Assembly: GCF_900102885.1 (NCBI RefSeq) | Contig: NZ_FNGE01000003.1 | Span: 248,001 to 312,000 of the forward strand | Source of the DNA: Paracoccus chinensis | Lineage (GTDB): Bacteria; Pseudomonadota; Alphaproteobacteria; Rhodobacterales; Rhodobacteraceae | Direction: 5' to 3' | DNA: 64,000 nt | In this document: in pieces, positions 1-8,370 of the stretch | Layout of the letters: the number at the start of each line of letters is the position of its first letter | Position numbering within the stretch: the first letter of the stretch is position 1 | The notes under the pieces: generated by a model | The model's database searches: none | What the model saw: only the letters and a program-made list of their open reading frames with translations | What the model was told of the DNA's origin: nothing | Position numbers and translations under genes: made by a program

Positions 1-2196
1 GAGCGCCTGCCGGGCCATGGTGGCGCAATCCTCGACGGGCGCGGACTGGACCACGTCGCACCAGGCGGCCGCGCCATCCGTGTTGCGGAAGACGCGCTCG
101 ATGAAGGCCGGCTGCAGGCGACCCGCCAGTTCGGTCGCGAGGCCGCCCAGTTCGTCATGTGTCAGCCGCTCCTGCAGGCGGCGCATCCAGGCGGAATAGA
201 TCAGCGGCTCGGGCAGGTGCTCGCCCATGTTGCCGTCCCATTCAGCCAGCAGCGCCAAGGCGTCCTGCCGCTGCCGCTCGGGCGTGCCGGGGGCGGCGGG
301 TTCGCCCGTGAACCACAGGTTCGCGCCTACAAGCGGCAGAAGCGCGCGGGCCGCCGGGCTGACGGTGTCGAGCTGTGCGTCGATGAAGCTGTCGCGCGAA
401 TGGATCTCGCGCAGGGCCAGCAGGCGCGACAGCCGCGACAGCCGCAGCGGATCGTCGCGGTTGTGGCCGAGGCTTTCGAGGATCGACGGCGCTGCCTCGG
501 GCGACGGCGCGGCATCGGGGCCAAGCCTGTCTTCAGCCGGGCCCGGCTGCGGCTCGGCAAGGGCAGAGCCAGCCGCAATGGGAACCAATTCCACGCCGGC
601 AGGCGCGGCGGCTCCGGCGGGGGGCGGGATGAGCGCGGTTCCGGCACCGATTGCGGTTTCCGCGCCCGTAGCGGCGACCATCCCCTGCAGGGGTGCGGTT
701 ACGCGCAAGGGCGCAGTTGGCGGCAGCGGGTCCAGCCAGCGCACGCGGGCATCGCGACCCGGCGCGGGCATCCGGCCGCCCGTGGGATGATCCGCCGGAC
801 GGCGCGGGATCGTCCCGGACAGAACCTGCGCCACGCCCTCGGTATCCGCCAGGGTGACCTCGACCGCCGGGGCCACGATACCGGTGGCGGCGCGTTGCGC
901 CTGCGCCCGGTTGGTCGCCTGCATCAGCGCCATCAGTGCGCTCATGGTCGTGTCCCGATCCGACAGTCCGGTCCAGCGCAGCGCGGGGACATAGCCCGCG
1001 GGCGTCACCTCGGCCAGCCCCAGATGGGCAGGCGGGATGACGGGGCCGGCGTCGCTTTCGCGCAGGGTGATACGGCGATCTTCGGCATCCAGCACGCGGA
1101 TCACCTCCTGCCGGGTCGTGAAGTCGCGCCAGCCGCCGTCGCCCAGATAGCGATCGGGCGCGCCGGGCTGGACCTCCTCCATCACGATGTCCTGGTCGTC
1201 CACCCAAGCGGGCGTCAGGCCCCAGGCCAGACCGGGGTTGCGGCCCGTCAGGATCGCGGGGATGCCGGGGATCGTGCCGCCAATGACGCTGCCTGCCTGC
1301 AGGTCCATCCGAGCCAGGTACCACAGCGAGGGCGCGGTCAGCGCCACATGGGGGTCGTTGGCCAGCAGCGGCGCACCGGCCGCCGTCCGTGCAGGAGCAG
1401 CCGCGAAGGCGTTGGCCGTGGCGCCGCGCCCGACGGCCACATAACCCACAAGCGAGGCGAACCAGTCGGACATGGCTTCCTCGGGCGGGGCCACGAAGCG
1501 CGCGCCGCCGCCGAACAGCGACGCATAGGGCGGCAGAGGAGGCTCGCCCACGGCGCCCGTCAGGTCGCCCGCACGTTCCGGCACCGCCAGAGAGACGCGC
1601 GCCCGCGTCACCTCGGCCGCGACCTGACCCGAGGCGCCCGCAGCCACCAGCTTGAGGATCGCCAGCGAATCCGCGGGCTGCCAATAGGCGATGTCGCCCG
1701 GCAGCAGGAAGAACTCGGGCGCGCCGCGACCCAGGGCGCCCTTGTTCACCTCCTCGACCCACGCGTTCACGCCGTCGGCATAGGCCTGCAGCGCGGCGCG
1801 GGTCGGCTCGTCCTGCGCCTCCAGCGACGCCTCGGCGTTGCGCCACAACCCCAAGCGCCGGGAAAGGTCGTCGGTCGCATAGGCGCGTTCCCCGAACATC
1901 TCGGCCAAGCGCCCCTGCGCTGCGCGGCGCAGCACCACCATCTGGAACAACCGATCCTGCGCATGAGCGAATCCCAGCGCGAAGAAGGCGTCGTGGTCGG
2001 TCGTGGCCAGGATATGGGGGACGTTCTCGGTCGTGCGGACGATCTCGACCCGCTGCTCGATCCCCGGCAGCGCCAGTTGCGCGTCATAGTCGGGCAGCGA
2101 GCGGACGGCGAAATACCAGGCCAGCACCGCCGCCCCCACGAAGCCGATCATCAGGCCGATGGTCAGCCGGACCAGCCAGCGAAACAGCGAAAGCAT
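1..2196 (-). CDS. Penicillin acylase family protein (3' end outside window)
   Basis: The reading frame is open from an ATG at 2196 to the left edge (732 codons), so the C-terminus is missing. The family consists of Ntn hydrolases that cut amide bonds in beta-lactams, acyl-homoserine lactones and other N-acyl compounds in the periplasm. Residues about 7-26 form one hydrophobic segment, a signal anchor. The alpha-chain region (ATENVPHI-like start, FALGFAHAQDRLFQM) and the beta-chain start (PLLANDPHV, residues about 277-285, then IPGIPAILTGRNPGLAWGLT) match the family well. Oddly, the residue normally serving as Ser nucleophile just before Asn262 reads Ala261 (GCC), with Thr260 before it. The gene is divergent from the oxidoreductase at 2318. 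The family is clear; activity and substrate are not. Confidence 0.88.
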   Translation of the reverse strand, partial: MLSLFRWLVRLTIGLMIGFVGAAVLAWYFAVRSLPDYDAQLALPGIEQRVEIVRTTENVPHILATTDHDAFFALGFAHAQDRLFQMVVLRRAAQGRLAEMFGERAYATDDLSRRLGLWRNAEASLEAQDEPTRAALQAYADGVNAWVEEVNKGALGRGAPEFFLLPGDIAYWQPADSLAILKLVAAGASGQVAAEVTRARVSLAVPERAGDLTGAVGEPPLPPYASLFGGGARFVAPPEEAMSDWFASLVGYVAVGRGATANAFAAAPARTAAGAPLLANDPHVALTAPSLWYLARMDLQAGSVIGGTIPGIPAILTGRNPGLAWGLTPAWVDDQDIVMEEVQPGAPDRYLGDGGWRDFTTRQEVIRVLDAEDRRITLRESDAGPVIPPAHLGLAEVTPAGYVPALRWTGLSDRDTTMSALMALMQATNRAQAQRAATGIVAPAVEVTLADTEGVAQVLSGTIPRRPADHPTGGRMPAPGRDARVRWLDPLPPTAPLRVTAPLQGMVAATGAETAIGAGTALIPPPAGAAAPAGVELVPIAAGSALAEPQPGPAEDRLGPDAAPSPEAAPSILESLGHNRDDPLRLSRLSRLLALREIHSRDSFIDAQLDTVSPAARALLPLVGANLWFTGEPAAPGTPERQRQDALALLAEWDGNMGEHLPEPLIYSAWMRRLQERLTHDELGGLATELAGRLQPAFIERVFRNTDGAAAWCDVVQSAPVEDCATMARQAL

Positions 2197-2317
2197 GAGG
2201 GGCGGACGTCCTTGAAAACGAGGGGCGCCGGTTGACCGGGGCACGGGGGCAATGGAATGTGCAAGGCTGATAGGGCAGAGGCCGCGGCTTTTCAACGCGG
2301 CAGACCAAGGGGACGGG

Positions 2318-3184
2318 ATGGCACGAGTAGCGTTTCTGGGACTGGGCGTGATGGGCTTCCCGATGGCGGGCCATCTGGCCGCCGCGGGCCACGAGGTGAC
2401 CGTCTACAACCGCACCGCCGCCAAGGCCGAGGCCTGGTCCAGCCGCCACAAGGGCCGACACGCGACGACGCCCCGCGCCGCAGCCAAGGGCGCCGAGTTC
2501 GTGATGGCCTGCGTGGGCAACGACGACGACCTGCGGCAGGTCTGCACCGGCGAGGACGGAGCGTTTGCGGGGATGGCGAAGGGCGCGATCTTCGTCGATC
2601 ACACCACCGTGTCGGCGCAGGTCACGCGCGAACTGGCGCAGTCCGCGCGCGAGGCGGGTCTGGGTTTCGTGGACGCCCCCGTCTCGGGCGGACAGGCGGG
2701 GGCCGAGAACGGGCAGCTATCCATCATGTGCGGCGGCTCCGAACAGGATTACGCAGCCGCCGAGCCGGTGATGGCGGCTTACGCCCGCATCTGCCGCCGC
2801 ATGGGCGACAGCGGCGCGGGCCAGCTGACCAAGATGTGCAACCAGATCGCCATTGCCGGGCTGGTGCAGGGCCTGGCCGAGTCGCTGAACTTCGCCGAGC
2901 GCGCGGGCCTGTCCATTCCCGAGGTGGTCGAGGTCATCAGCCAGGGCGCCGCCGGAAGCTGGCAGATGCAGAACCGCCACAAGTCAATGGCCGAGGGCAA
3001 GTTCGACTTCGGCTTTGCGGTGGACTGGATGCGCAAGGACCTCGGCATCTGCCTTTCCACGGCCGACGAGACGGGCGCGAGCCTGCCCGTCACCGCGCTG
3101 GTGGATCAGTTCTACAAGGACGTCCAGCAGATGGGGGGCGGTCGCTGGGACACCTCGTCCCTGATCGCCCGGCTGCGGCGGTGA
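2318..3184 (+). CDS. NAD(P)-dependent beta-hydroxyacid dehydrogenase (3-hydroxyisobutyrate dehydrogenase family)
   Basis: A 288-residue protein with an N-terminal Rossmann fold (GLGVMG, residues 8-13), the family substrate loop DAPVSGG (119-125) and the catalytic lysine K172 in GQLTKMCNQ, followed by the all-helical dimerisation domain. Members oxidise 3-hydroxyisobutyrate or reduce glyoxylate, succinic semialdehyde or tartronate semialdehyde; the sequence alone does not separate these. The upstream ATG at 2252 would add 22 residues before the conserved MARVAFLGLG start, so 2318 was chosen. The stop overlaps the GTG start of the cupin gene, which points to translational coupling and one transcript. 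Confidence 0.88.
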   Translation: MARVAFLGLGVMGFPMAGHLAAAGHEVTVYNRTAAKAEAWSSRHKGRHATTPRAAAKGAEFVMACVGNDDDLRQVCTGEDGAFAGMAKGAIFVDHTTVSAQVTRELAQSAREAGLGFVDAPVSGGQAGAENGQLSIMCGGSEQDYAAAEPVMAAYARICRRMGDSGAGQLTKMCNQIAIAGLVQGLAESLNFAERAGLSIPEVVEVISQGAAGSWQMQNRHKSMAEGKFDFGFAVDWMRKDLGICLSTADETGASLPVTALVDQFYKDVQQMGGGRWDTSSLIARLRR

Positions 3185-3588
3185 GCGGGCCGCTGATCCA
3201 CAAGGGCGCGGGCGAGCCGCGCCCCGAGTGGTTCGAGGATACCTTCGCCGCGAACGGCTGGACCGGGTCCTGGCGCAACGGCGTCTATGACTGGCACCAT
3301 TTTCACGCGACCACGCATGAGAGCTTGGGCTGCTACGCCGGTTGGGCCGACCTCCAGCTGGGCGGACCCGAGGGCGAGATCCAGCGGATCGAGGCCGGCG
3401 ACGTCGTCGTGATTCCCGCGGGGCTCGCCCATTGCAATTGCGGACAAAGCGAGGACTTTGCCGTGGTCGGCGCCTATCCGGGCGGCCTTGTCCCCGACAT
3501 GCAGGAAGGTCCGGGTGATCCCTCGATTGCCCTGCCCCGGCCCGACTGCGACCCGGTGCTGGGCCGGGGACGCGGCTTTGCCGCCTGA
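3181..3588 (+). CDS. Cupin-domain protein
   Basis: A 135-residue single-domain cupin starting at a GTG that overlaps the preceding stop codon (GTGA). The first cupin motif is visible as HHFHATTHE and the second as GDVVVIPAGLAHC, giving likely metal-binding histidines. Small stand-alone cupins of this kind are often annotated as sugar-isomerase-like or dioxygenase-like proteins, but no specific reaction can be assigned. The tight coupling to the dehydrogenase upstream suggests a shared pathway. The stop at 3588 overlaps the likely start of the next small gene by 11 bases. Confidence 0.72.
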   Translation: MSGPLIHKGAGEPRPEWFEDTFAANGWTGSWRNGVYDWHHFHATTHESLGCYAGWADLQLGGPEGEIQRIEAGDVVVIPAGLAHCNCGQSEDFAVVGAYPGGLVPDMQEGPGDPSIALPRPDCDPVLGRGRGFAA

Positions 3589-3823
3589 CCTGCGCGCAGG
3601 CTTCACGCCCTACCCCAAGCCGGATTCGGGCGTCGCGGCCTATCGTATCGGGCGCGACCACATCGACGTGGCTTTTCGGGAAAGCGGCATCTACCGCTAT
3701 TCGGTCCTTTCAGCGGGGCGAGCGAATCTGGACGAGATGGCGCGGCTGGCCCGCAAGGGCGATGGACTTGCAACCTTCATCAGCCGCGTGACCTACCACC
3801 TCTACGAGCAGCGGCTGGAGTGA
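3578..3823 (+). CDS. Small KTSC-like protein
   Basis: The frame is open from 3458, but the protein-like part begins at a TTG at 3578, giving 81 residues. The core (IDVAFRESGIYRYSVLSAG, then FISRVTYHLYEQRLE) resembles KTSC-type domains, which are small lysyl-tRNA-synthetase-associated or phage-associated folds of unknown role; the resemblance is by eye and weak. It overlaps the cupin gene by 11 bases and would be the third member of that operon. Starting at 3458 would force a 130-base overlap with a basic, unstructured-looking extension, so that start was rejected. TTG use is an inference. Confidence 0.5.
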   Translation: MPPDLRAGFTPYPKPDSGVAAYRIGRDHIDVAFRESGIYRYSVLSAGRANLDEMARLARKGDGLATFISRVTYHLYEQRLE

Positions 3824-3926
3824 CCGGCGCGGCGATATGTGTCCCGCCGCAGCAGCGATCAGTTGAGCTCCGCTTGCCGCAGGACCGCCGGTCTGGCGGA
3901 TGTGGTTTTGACATGAAGGATGAAAG

Positions 3927-4001
3927 TGGCAGCCCGTAGGGGAGTCGAACCCCTCTTTTCAGGTTGAAAACCTGACGTCCTAACCGATAGACGAACGGGC
4001 C
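3927..4001 (-). tRNA. tRNA-Glu (anticodon TTC)
   Basis: The minus strand folds into a cloverleaf of 75 nt including an encoded CCA. The acceptor stem is GGCCCGT paired with ACGGGCT, the anticodon stem is TCAGG/CCTGA around the loop TTTTCAA (anticodon TTC), and the T arm carries GGTTCGACTCC. The discriminator is G. It reads GAA/GAG codons. Confidence 0.96.
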
Positions 4002-4147
4002 ACCTTTGGCGCCTTGCAGCGTTTGCTGCGTGGCGTGGAGCGGTGTTTAGGCAAAGCTCCGGAGGGCCGCAAGAGGAAAAATCAGGGTCGGACGATTTTT
4101 CTTCATCTTTACTCTCAAATCCTTGGAAAAGCCCGATCTTGTGCCGC

Positions 4148-5890
4148 TCAGGCGGGCTCGGAAGCGTCATCCAGGCGCAGCCGGACGCGCTGGCGACCGC
4201 CGTAGGTGGACAGCTCCAGCTTTCCCGCGAGATGAAAGCGCCGCCCGCGCGCGCCCAGCAGTGCCGGACCCAACGGGCCCTGCATCGCCCCCCAGGCAAC
4301 CACGTCCAGCGGCGGCGCACCGGGGCTGCGGGCGCGCAGGCGCAGGTGGCTGTCGCCCATGGTCTGGACCTGCTCGAGAATCTGGTCGGAGAGCGCGAAG
4401 CGGGGCGCAGGAGCCCCGGCGCCGAAGGGACCGGCGCGGTCCAGCGCCTCGATCATCTCGAAATTCGCGGCGCGGGCGTCCAGCAGGCCCGAGATCCGCA
4501 GCGCGCCCGCCTCCTGCCCCTGCAAGGCCCCGGCGACCAGTTCAGACAGCCGGGCCATGGCAGCGGGGATGAGCGCGGCCTCGACCGTCAGGCCCGCCGC
4601 CATGGCATGGCCCCCGCCGCGGACGATCAATCCTTCGGCGGCAAGCCGCTGGATCGCGCGGCCGATGTCCACGCCGGGAACCGAGCGGGCCGAGCCCTTG
4701 CCGATGCCGCCCGAGACGCCGATCACGACCGAGGGGCGGCCCGTGGCCTCCTTCAGCCGCGCCGCGACGATCCCCACGACGCCGGGATGCCAGTCATCGC
4801 CCGCCGCCCAGGAGAGTGCGGGATCGCCACGCGCCTCGGCCTGCGCCAGTGCCGCCTCGCGCACCGCGCCCTCGATCGTGCGGCGGTCGCGGTTCAGCGC
4901 GTCCAGTTCCTGCGCCAGCGCCCCGGCCTCGGCAGGGTCCGTGCAGCTGAGGCAGCGCGCGCCAAGGTCCGCCCTCCCCACCCGTCCGCCCGCGTTGATC
5001 CTCGGCCCCAGAAGGAAGCCAAGGTGAAAGGCCGAGGGCGCGCTGTCCAGCCGCGCCACATCCGACAGCGCCACCAGCCCCGGCCGCGCCCGCCGCGCCA
5101 TGATGGTCAGCCCTTGCCGCACGAAGGCGCGGTTGACGCCGACCAGCGGGGCCACGTCCGCCACCGTCGCAAGCGCCACGAGATCGAGCATCGGCATCAG
5201 TTCGGGCTCGGGGCGCCCCTGCGCGCGCAGCACGCGGTTCGCCTGCACCAGCGTCAGGAAGACGACACCCGCAGCGCAGAGATGGCCAAGCGCGCCGTCC
5301 TCGTCCGCCCGGTTGGGGTTCACTACGGCCAGCGCGGGCGGCAGAGTCTCTCCGCCTTGGTGATGGTCCAGCACGATCACGTCGGCGCGGCCGCGCGCGG
5401 CCTCCAGCGCCTCGTGGCTCAGCGTGCCGCAGTCCACGCAGACGATCAGGCTGTGGTCCTGCGCCAGCCGGTCGATGGCAGGGGCGTTCGGGCCGTAACC
5501 CTCCTCGATGCGGTCGGGGACGTAGAGCGTGGCGTCCCTGCCCTGCGCGCGCAGCCAGCACAGGACCAGCGCCGCCGAGGCACCGCCGTCCACGTCATAA
5601 TCGGCAAAAACGGCGATGCGCTCGCCCGCCGTGACAGCGGCGACCAGCCGCTCGGCGGCCGGCACCATGTCGCGCAGGCGCAGGGGATCGGGCAGCAGCT
5701 CGCGCAGGCGCGGCTCCAAGTGGCCGGGGGCTTCGGCGGCGGTTACGCCCCGGGCAGCGAGGATGCGCGCGACAGGCAGGGGCAGGCCTGCGGATTGGGC
5801 GAGGCCCTCGGCCAGGCGTTCCTCGGCGGGATCGGGGCCGGACCAGCGCCGCCCCGTGAGCGAGCGTTCGACATTCAGGAAGGCAGTCAT
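4148..5890 (-). CDS. recJ: Single-stranded-DNA-specific exonuclease RecJ
   Basis: RecJ degrades single-stranded DNA 5' to 3' in the RecF recombination pathway, base-excision repair and mismatch repair in the cytoplasm. The 580-residue length is usual for the family. Visible motifs are the DHH-family metal ligands in FADYDVDGGASAAL, CVDCGT and VLDHHQGG, the LGPRINAGGRVG segment, and the DHHA1 motif GGGHAMAAGL, followed by an OB-like C-terminal part. It is monocistronic as far as can be seen, between tRNA-Glu and a gene-poor gap. Confidence 0.95.
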   Translation of the reverse strand: MTAFLNVERSLTGRRWSGPDPAEERLAEGLAQSAGLPLPVARILAARGVTAAEAPGHLEPRLRELLPDPLRLRDMVPAAERLVAAVTAGERIAVFADYDVDGGASAALVLCWLRAQGRDATLYVPDRIEEGYGPNAPAIDRLAQDHSLIVCVDCGTLSHEALEAARGRADVIVLDHHQGGETLPPALAVVNPNRADEDGALGHLCAAGVVFLTLVQANRVLRAQGRPEPELMPMLDLVALATVADVAPLVGVNRAFVRQGLTIMARRARPGLVALSDVARLDSAPSAFHLGFLLGPRINAGGRVGRADLGARCLSCTDPAEAGALAQELDALNRDRRTIEGAVREAALAQAEARGDPALSWAAGDDWHPGVVGIVAARLKEATGRPSVVIGVSGGIGKGSARSVPGVDIGRAIQRLAAEGLIVRGGGHAMAAGLTVEAALIPAAMARLSELVAGALQGQEAGALRISGLLDARAANFEMIEALDRAGPFGAGAPAPRFALSDQILEQVQTMGDSHLRLRARSPGAPPLDVVAWGAMQGPLGPALLGARGRRFHLAGKLELSTYGGRQRVRLRLDDASEPA

Positions 5891-5988
5891 GCGCCGCTTG
5901 TCGCGACCAAAGGCATCCGGCGCAAGGGCGAGGCGGTGGGTGTCCCGGCGATGTGAATGGCAGGGCGCGCCCGCGTCACCGCCGGACC

Positions 5989-6031
5989 GGGGCGCTGCCC
6001 CGGACCCCGGGATACTTGGACGAAGAAGAAA
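5989..6031 (+). repeat. Interspersed intergenic element, copy 1
   Basis: A GGGGC...GCCCC hairpin (5989-6001) is followed by CCCCGGGATACTT, a short variable spacer and CGAAGAAGAAAA. The same arrangement recurs at 42132-42188. I recall similar elements as common in Rhodobacteraceae gaps; that statement is from memory, not from a search. Confidence 0.55.
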
Positions 6032-6187
6032 ACCTTAGCTAGGTTTGGGAGGTGAGAAAGCCGTTCCGTGTTGCCCCGGCACGATGCCGGGCGGAAGTCT
6101 CTTGCTTGTCCATGACCCGCATACCCGAACTTTCGAGCGACCCGAAACCTTCCACTGGACTGTTTACCGCAAGGAAGGAGTCACGCG

Positions 6188-6210
6188 CCGGGGCGGAGGC
6201 AGCGCCCCGG
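6188..6210 (-). terminator. Likely terminator of the J-domain gene
   Basis: A perfect 8-bp stem CCGGGGCG/CGCCCCGG with a 7-nt loop lies 26 bases past the stop codon at 6237. On the minus strand it is followed by a moderately T-rich but interrupted tract, so it is a weak intrinsic terminator at best. Confidence 0.45.
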
Positions 6211-6236
6211 TCCGGCGTTTCAGGCAGGATCGCTGC

Positions 6237-6863
6237 TCAGTCCTTGAAGCTGCGGCTGTCCTTGATCTGGTCCCAGGCCCAGACAACCTCCTGCAGGCGG
6301 TCCTCGTCGGACCGGTCGCCGCCGTTCATGTCCGGGTGCAGGTCCTTGACCAGCGACTTGTACTGCTTGCGGATCTCCTGCTTGGTCCAGCTGTCCTTGG
6401 CATCCAGGATCTCCAGCGCGCGCCGTTCCGTGGGCGGCAGCTTGCGGGTCGCGCGGGTGCGGACCTCGGGGTTGGTGCCGTTGGCGCCCAGGATTTCCAG
6501 CGGGTCGTTGACGCCGTGGCGCGCCCAAGCCTGTTCCTGCGCGGCCCGGCCGAAGGGGCGCGTGGGCCGTTCCCAGACGGTCGCATTGTCCAGAAACTCC
6601 TGAAACTCGGCCTCGGACTGGCCCTGGAAGTAGTTCCAGTTGGTGTTGTACTCGCGCACGTGTTCCTTGCAGAACCAGTAGTAGTCATCCAGGTGCTTCG
6701 GAGACTTGGGCGCGCGGTACTGGCCCGGCTGGGTGCAGCCGGACTTGTCGCATTTGCGGGTCGATGTCTCGAAGGCGCCGGACATGCCGCGACGACCCTT
6801 GGACCGCCGCTTCTTGTCGGAAGCCGCGGAGATATCGAAACCGAACGGGTCGCTGTTGGACAT
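6237..6863 (-). CDS. J-domain molecular chaperone protein
   Basis: A 208-residue protein whose C-terminal region (about 146-205) is a J domain carrying the invariant HPD (H176-D178) in the segment LVKDLHPDMNGGD. J-domain proteins stimulate the ATPase of DnaK-type Hsp70s. The N-terminal part contains a small KCDKSGCTQPGQYRAP segment with two cysteines and an aromatic KHLDDYYWFCKEHVREYN stretch, features of a conserved alphaproteobacterial family. The start at 6863 (MSNSDPFGFD) was chosen because everything upstream lies antisense to bolA. It is divergent from bolA across a 72-base gap, so the two probably share a promoter region. Confidence 0.9.
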   Translation of the reverse strand: MSNSDPFGFDISAASDKKRRSKGRRGMSGAFETSTRKCDKSGCTQPGQYRAPKSPKHLDDYYWFCKEHVREYNTNWNYFQGQSEAEFQEFLDNATVWERPTRPFGRAAQEQAWARHGVNDPLEILGANGTNPEVRTRATRKLPPTERRALEILDAKDSWTKQEIRKQYKSLVKDLHPDMNGGDRSDEDRLQEVVWAWDQIKDSRSFKD

Positions 6864-6935
6864 GAATGGCCTGCTTTTCGACTCGGGACGGGGAGTGTAG
6901 GGCTTTTCGCCGGAAGAAAAAGGGGGAGAGCCCAA

Positions 6936-7196
6936 ATGAAGCAGAGTATCGCCGAGGAAATGCAGGCACGGCTGGCCGCACTCGAGCCCACGCGGCTGGA
7001 AGTGATCGACGAAAGCGAACAGCACCGGGGCCACGGCGGCTGGCGCGAGGGCGGGCAGACGCATTTCCGGATCCGCATGGCCTCGCCGCGCTTCCAGGGC
7101 TTGGGCCGGGTGGAACAGCACCGGCTGGTAAACCGCACGCTGGGCGACATCGTTCCCCGCATCCATGCGCTGGCGCTGGAACTGTCGGCGAACTGA
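6936..7196 (+). CDS. BolA family protein
   Basis: An 86-residue protein with the BolA fold pattern: RLEVIDESEQHRGHGG, then THFRIRM, LGRVEQHRLVN and a C-terminal IHALALEL helix. BolA proteins pair with monothiol glutaredoxins in iron-sulfur trafficking, and some act in transcription. The histidine of the RHGG loop and the C-terminal His that can bind a [2Fe-2S] cluster are present. A GGGGGAGAG ribosome-binding stretch precedes the ATG at 6936. It is back-to-back with the J-domain gene. Confidence 0.9.
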   Translation: MKQSIAEEMQARLAALEPTRLEVIDESEQHRGHGGWREGGQTHFRIRMASPRFQGLGRVEQHRLVNRTLGDIVPRIHALALELSAN

Positions 7197-7291
7197 TTGC
7201 CCTCATTTGTAGGCTGTTAGCGCCCCCAGACTGGACGCAACCCATGGGCGGGCCTAAGAGCGCCTGCAAACGGCCAGCAAGGGAACGACCG

Positions 7292-8260
7292 ATGAACGCC
7301 TCTACCACCGACTTCAACGACCGGATGCTGTCGCTGGGCCTTGCCCGCGTCAGCGAGGCGGCCGCCCATGCCTCGGCGCGGCTGATCGGCCGCGGCGACG
7401 AGAAGGCCGCCGACCAGGCCGCCGTGAACGCCATGCGAGAGCAGCTGAACATGCTCGACATCAAGGGCGTCGTCGTGATCGGTGAAGGCGAGCGCGACGA
7501 GGCGCCGATGCTGTTCATCGGCGAAGAGGTCGGCAGCGGCGAAGGCCCCGAGGTGGACATCGCGCTGGACCCGCTGGAAGGCACCACGCTGACCGCCAAG
7601 GACATGCCGAACGCGCTGACCGTGATCGCCATGGCGCCGCGCGGCACGCTGCTGCACGCCCCCGACGTCTACATGGACAAGCTGGCCGTGGGCCCGGGCT
7701 ATGCCAAGGACGTGGTCAGCCTCGACATGTCCCCCAGCGAGCGCGTCCATGCGCTGGCCAAGGCCGGCGGCGTGCGCCCCGAGGACATCACGGTCTGCAT
7801 CCTGGAACGTCCCCGTCACGAGGAAATGATCGCCGAGGTCCGCGCCACCGGCGCCGCGATCCGCCTGATCACCGACGGCGACGTGGCGGGCGTCATGCAC
7901 GTGGCCGAGCCCGAGAAGACCGGCATCGACATGTACATGGGCTCGGGCGGCGCGCCGGAAGGCGTGCTGGCGGCCTCGGCCCTGAAATGCATGGGCGGGC
8001 AGATGTGGGGCCGGCTGATGTTCCGCAACGACGACGAGCGCGCCCGTGCCGCCAAGGCCGGCATCACCGACCTGAACCGCATCTACACCCGCGACGAGAT
8101 GGTGACGGCGGACGTGATCTTCTCGGCCACCGGCGTCACCAACGGGTCCATCGTCAAGGGCCTGCGCCGCGAGCCGAACTTCATCGAGACGGAAACGATC
8201 CTGATGCGGTCCAAGACCGGATCGGTCCGGCGGATGATCTATCGCAACCCGATCCGCTGA
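7292..8260 (+). CDS. glpX: Class II fructose-1,6-bisphosphatase GlpX
   Basis: GlpX hydrolyses fructose-1,6-bisphosphate to fructose-6-phosphate in gluconeogenesis; some relatives also act on sedoheptulose-1,7-bisphosphate. The 322-residue length is standard. Metal- and phosphate-binding motifs of the lithium-sensitive phosphatase superfamily are visible: GEGERDE (64-70) and DPLEGTT (93-99), with the GSGGAPEGVLAASALKCMGG segment near the C-terminus. The ATG at 7292 is preceded by AAGGGA. It stands alone and ends in a strong terminator. Confidence 0.95.
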   Translation: MNASTTDFNDRMLSLGLARVSEAAAHASARLIGRGDEKAADQAAVNAMREQLNMLDIKGVVVIGEGERDEAPMLFIGEEVGSGEGPEVDIALDPLEGTTLTAKDMPNALTVIAMAPRGTLLHAPDVYMDKLAVGPGYAKDVVSLDMSPSERVHALAKAGGVRPEDITVCILERPRHEEMIAEVRATGAAIRLITDGDVAGVMHVAEPEKTGIDMYMGSGGAPEGVLAASALKCMGGQMWGRLMFRNDDERARAAKAGITDLNRIYTRDEMVTADVIFSATGVTNGSIVKGLRREPNFIETETILMRSKTGSVRRMIYRNPIR

Positions 8261-8282
8261 CCCCCGGTCATCGATAAAGGAC

Positions 8283-8312
8283 ACGGCCGCCGCAGTTCCC
8301 TGCGGCGGCCGT
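8283..8312 (+). terminator. glpX terminator
   Basis: A perfect 13-bp G+C-rich stem (ACGGCCGCCGCAG and its complement) around the loop TTCC, starting 22 bases after the glpX stop and followed by TCTGCTTTC. Confidence 0.85.
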
Positions 8313-8341
8313 TCTGCTTTCAGTGCGGCTGATGAAAGGGC

Positions 8342-8355
8342 CCCGCCGAAGCGGG
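8342..8355 (-). terminator. Terminator of the RND efflux operon
   Basis: On the minus strand CCCGC-TTCG-GCGGG followed by GCCCTTTCA lies 15 bases past the permease stop at 8371. The stem is short but has the stable TTCG tetraloop. Confidence 0.6.
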
Positions 8356-8370
8356 ACCGATCCTTTCGGC

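Larger units (their letters stand above)
5891..6236. other. Gene-free gap between recJ and the J-domain gene
   Basis: No convincing coding region in 346 bases. It holds an interspersed element (5989-6031), an AACCT/AGGTT hairpin directly after it (about 6031-6045), a 7-bp hairpin CCCGGCA/TGCCGGG with a CGA loop (6075-6091) and a strong 8-bp hairpin at 6188-6210. Reading frames crossing it look like shadows. Confidence 0.6.

Noticed and set aside
3859..4320. 153-codon minus-strand frame across tRNA-Glu
   Set aside because: It overlaps the tRNA and the end of recJ; the peptide is the usual tRNA read-through type.
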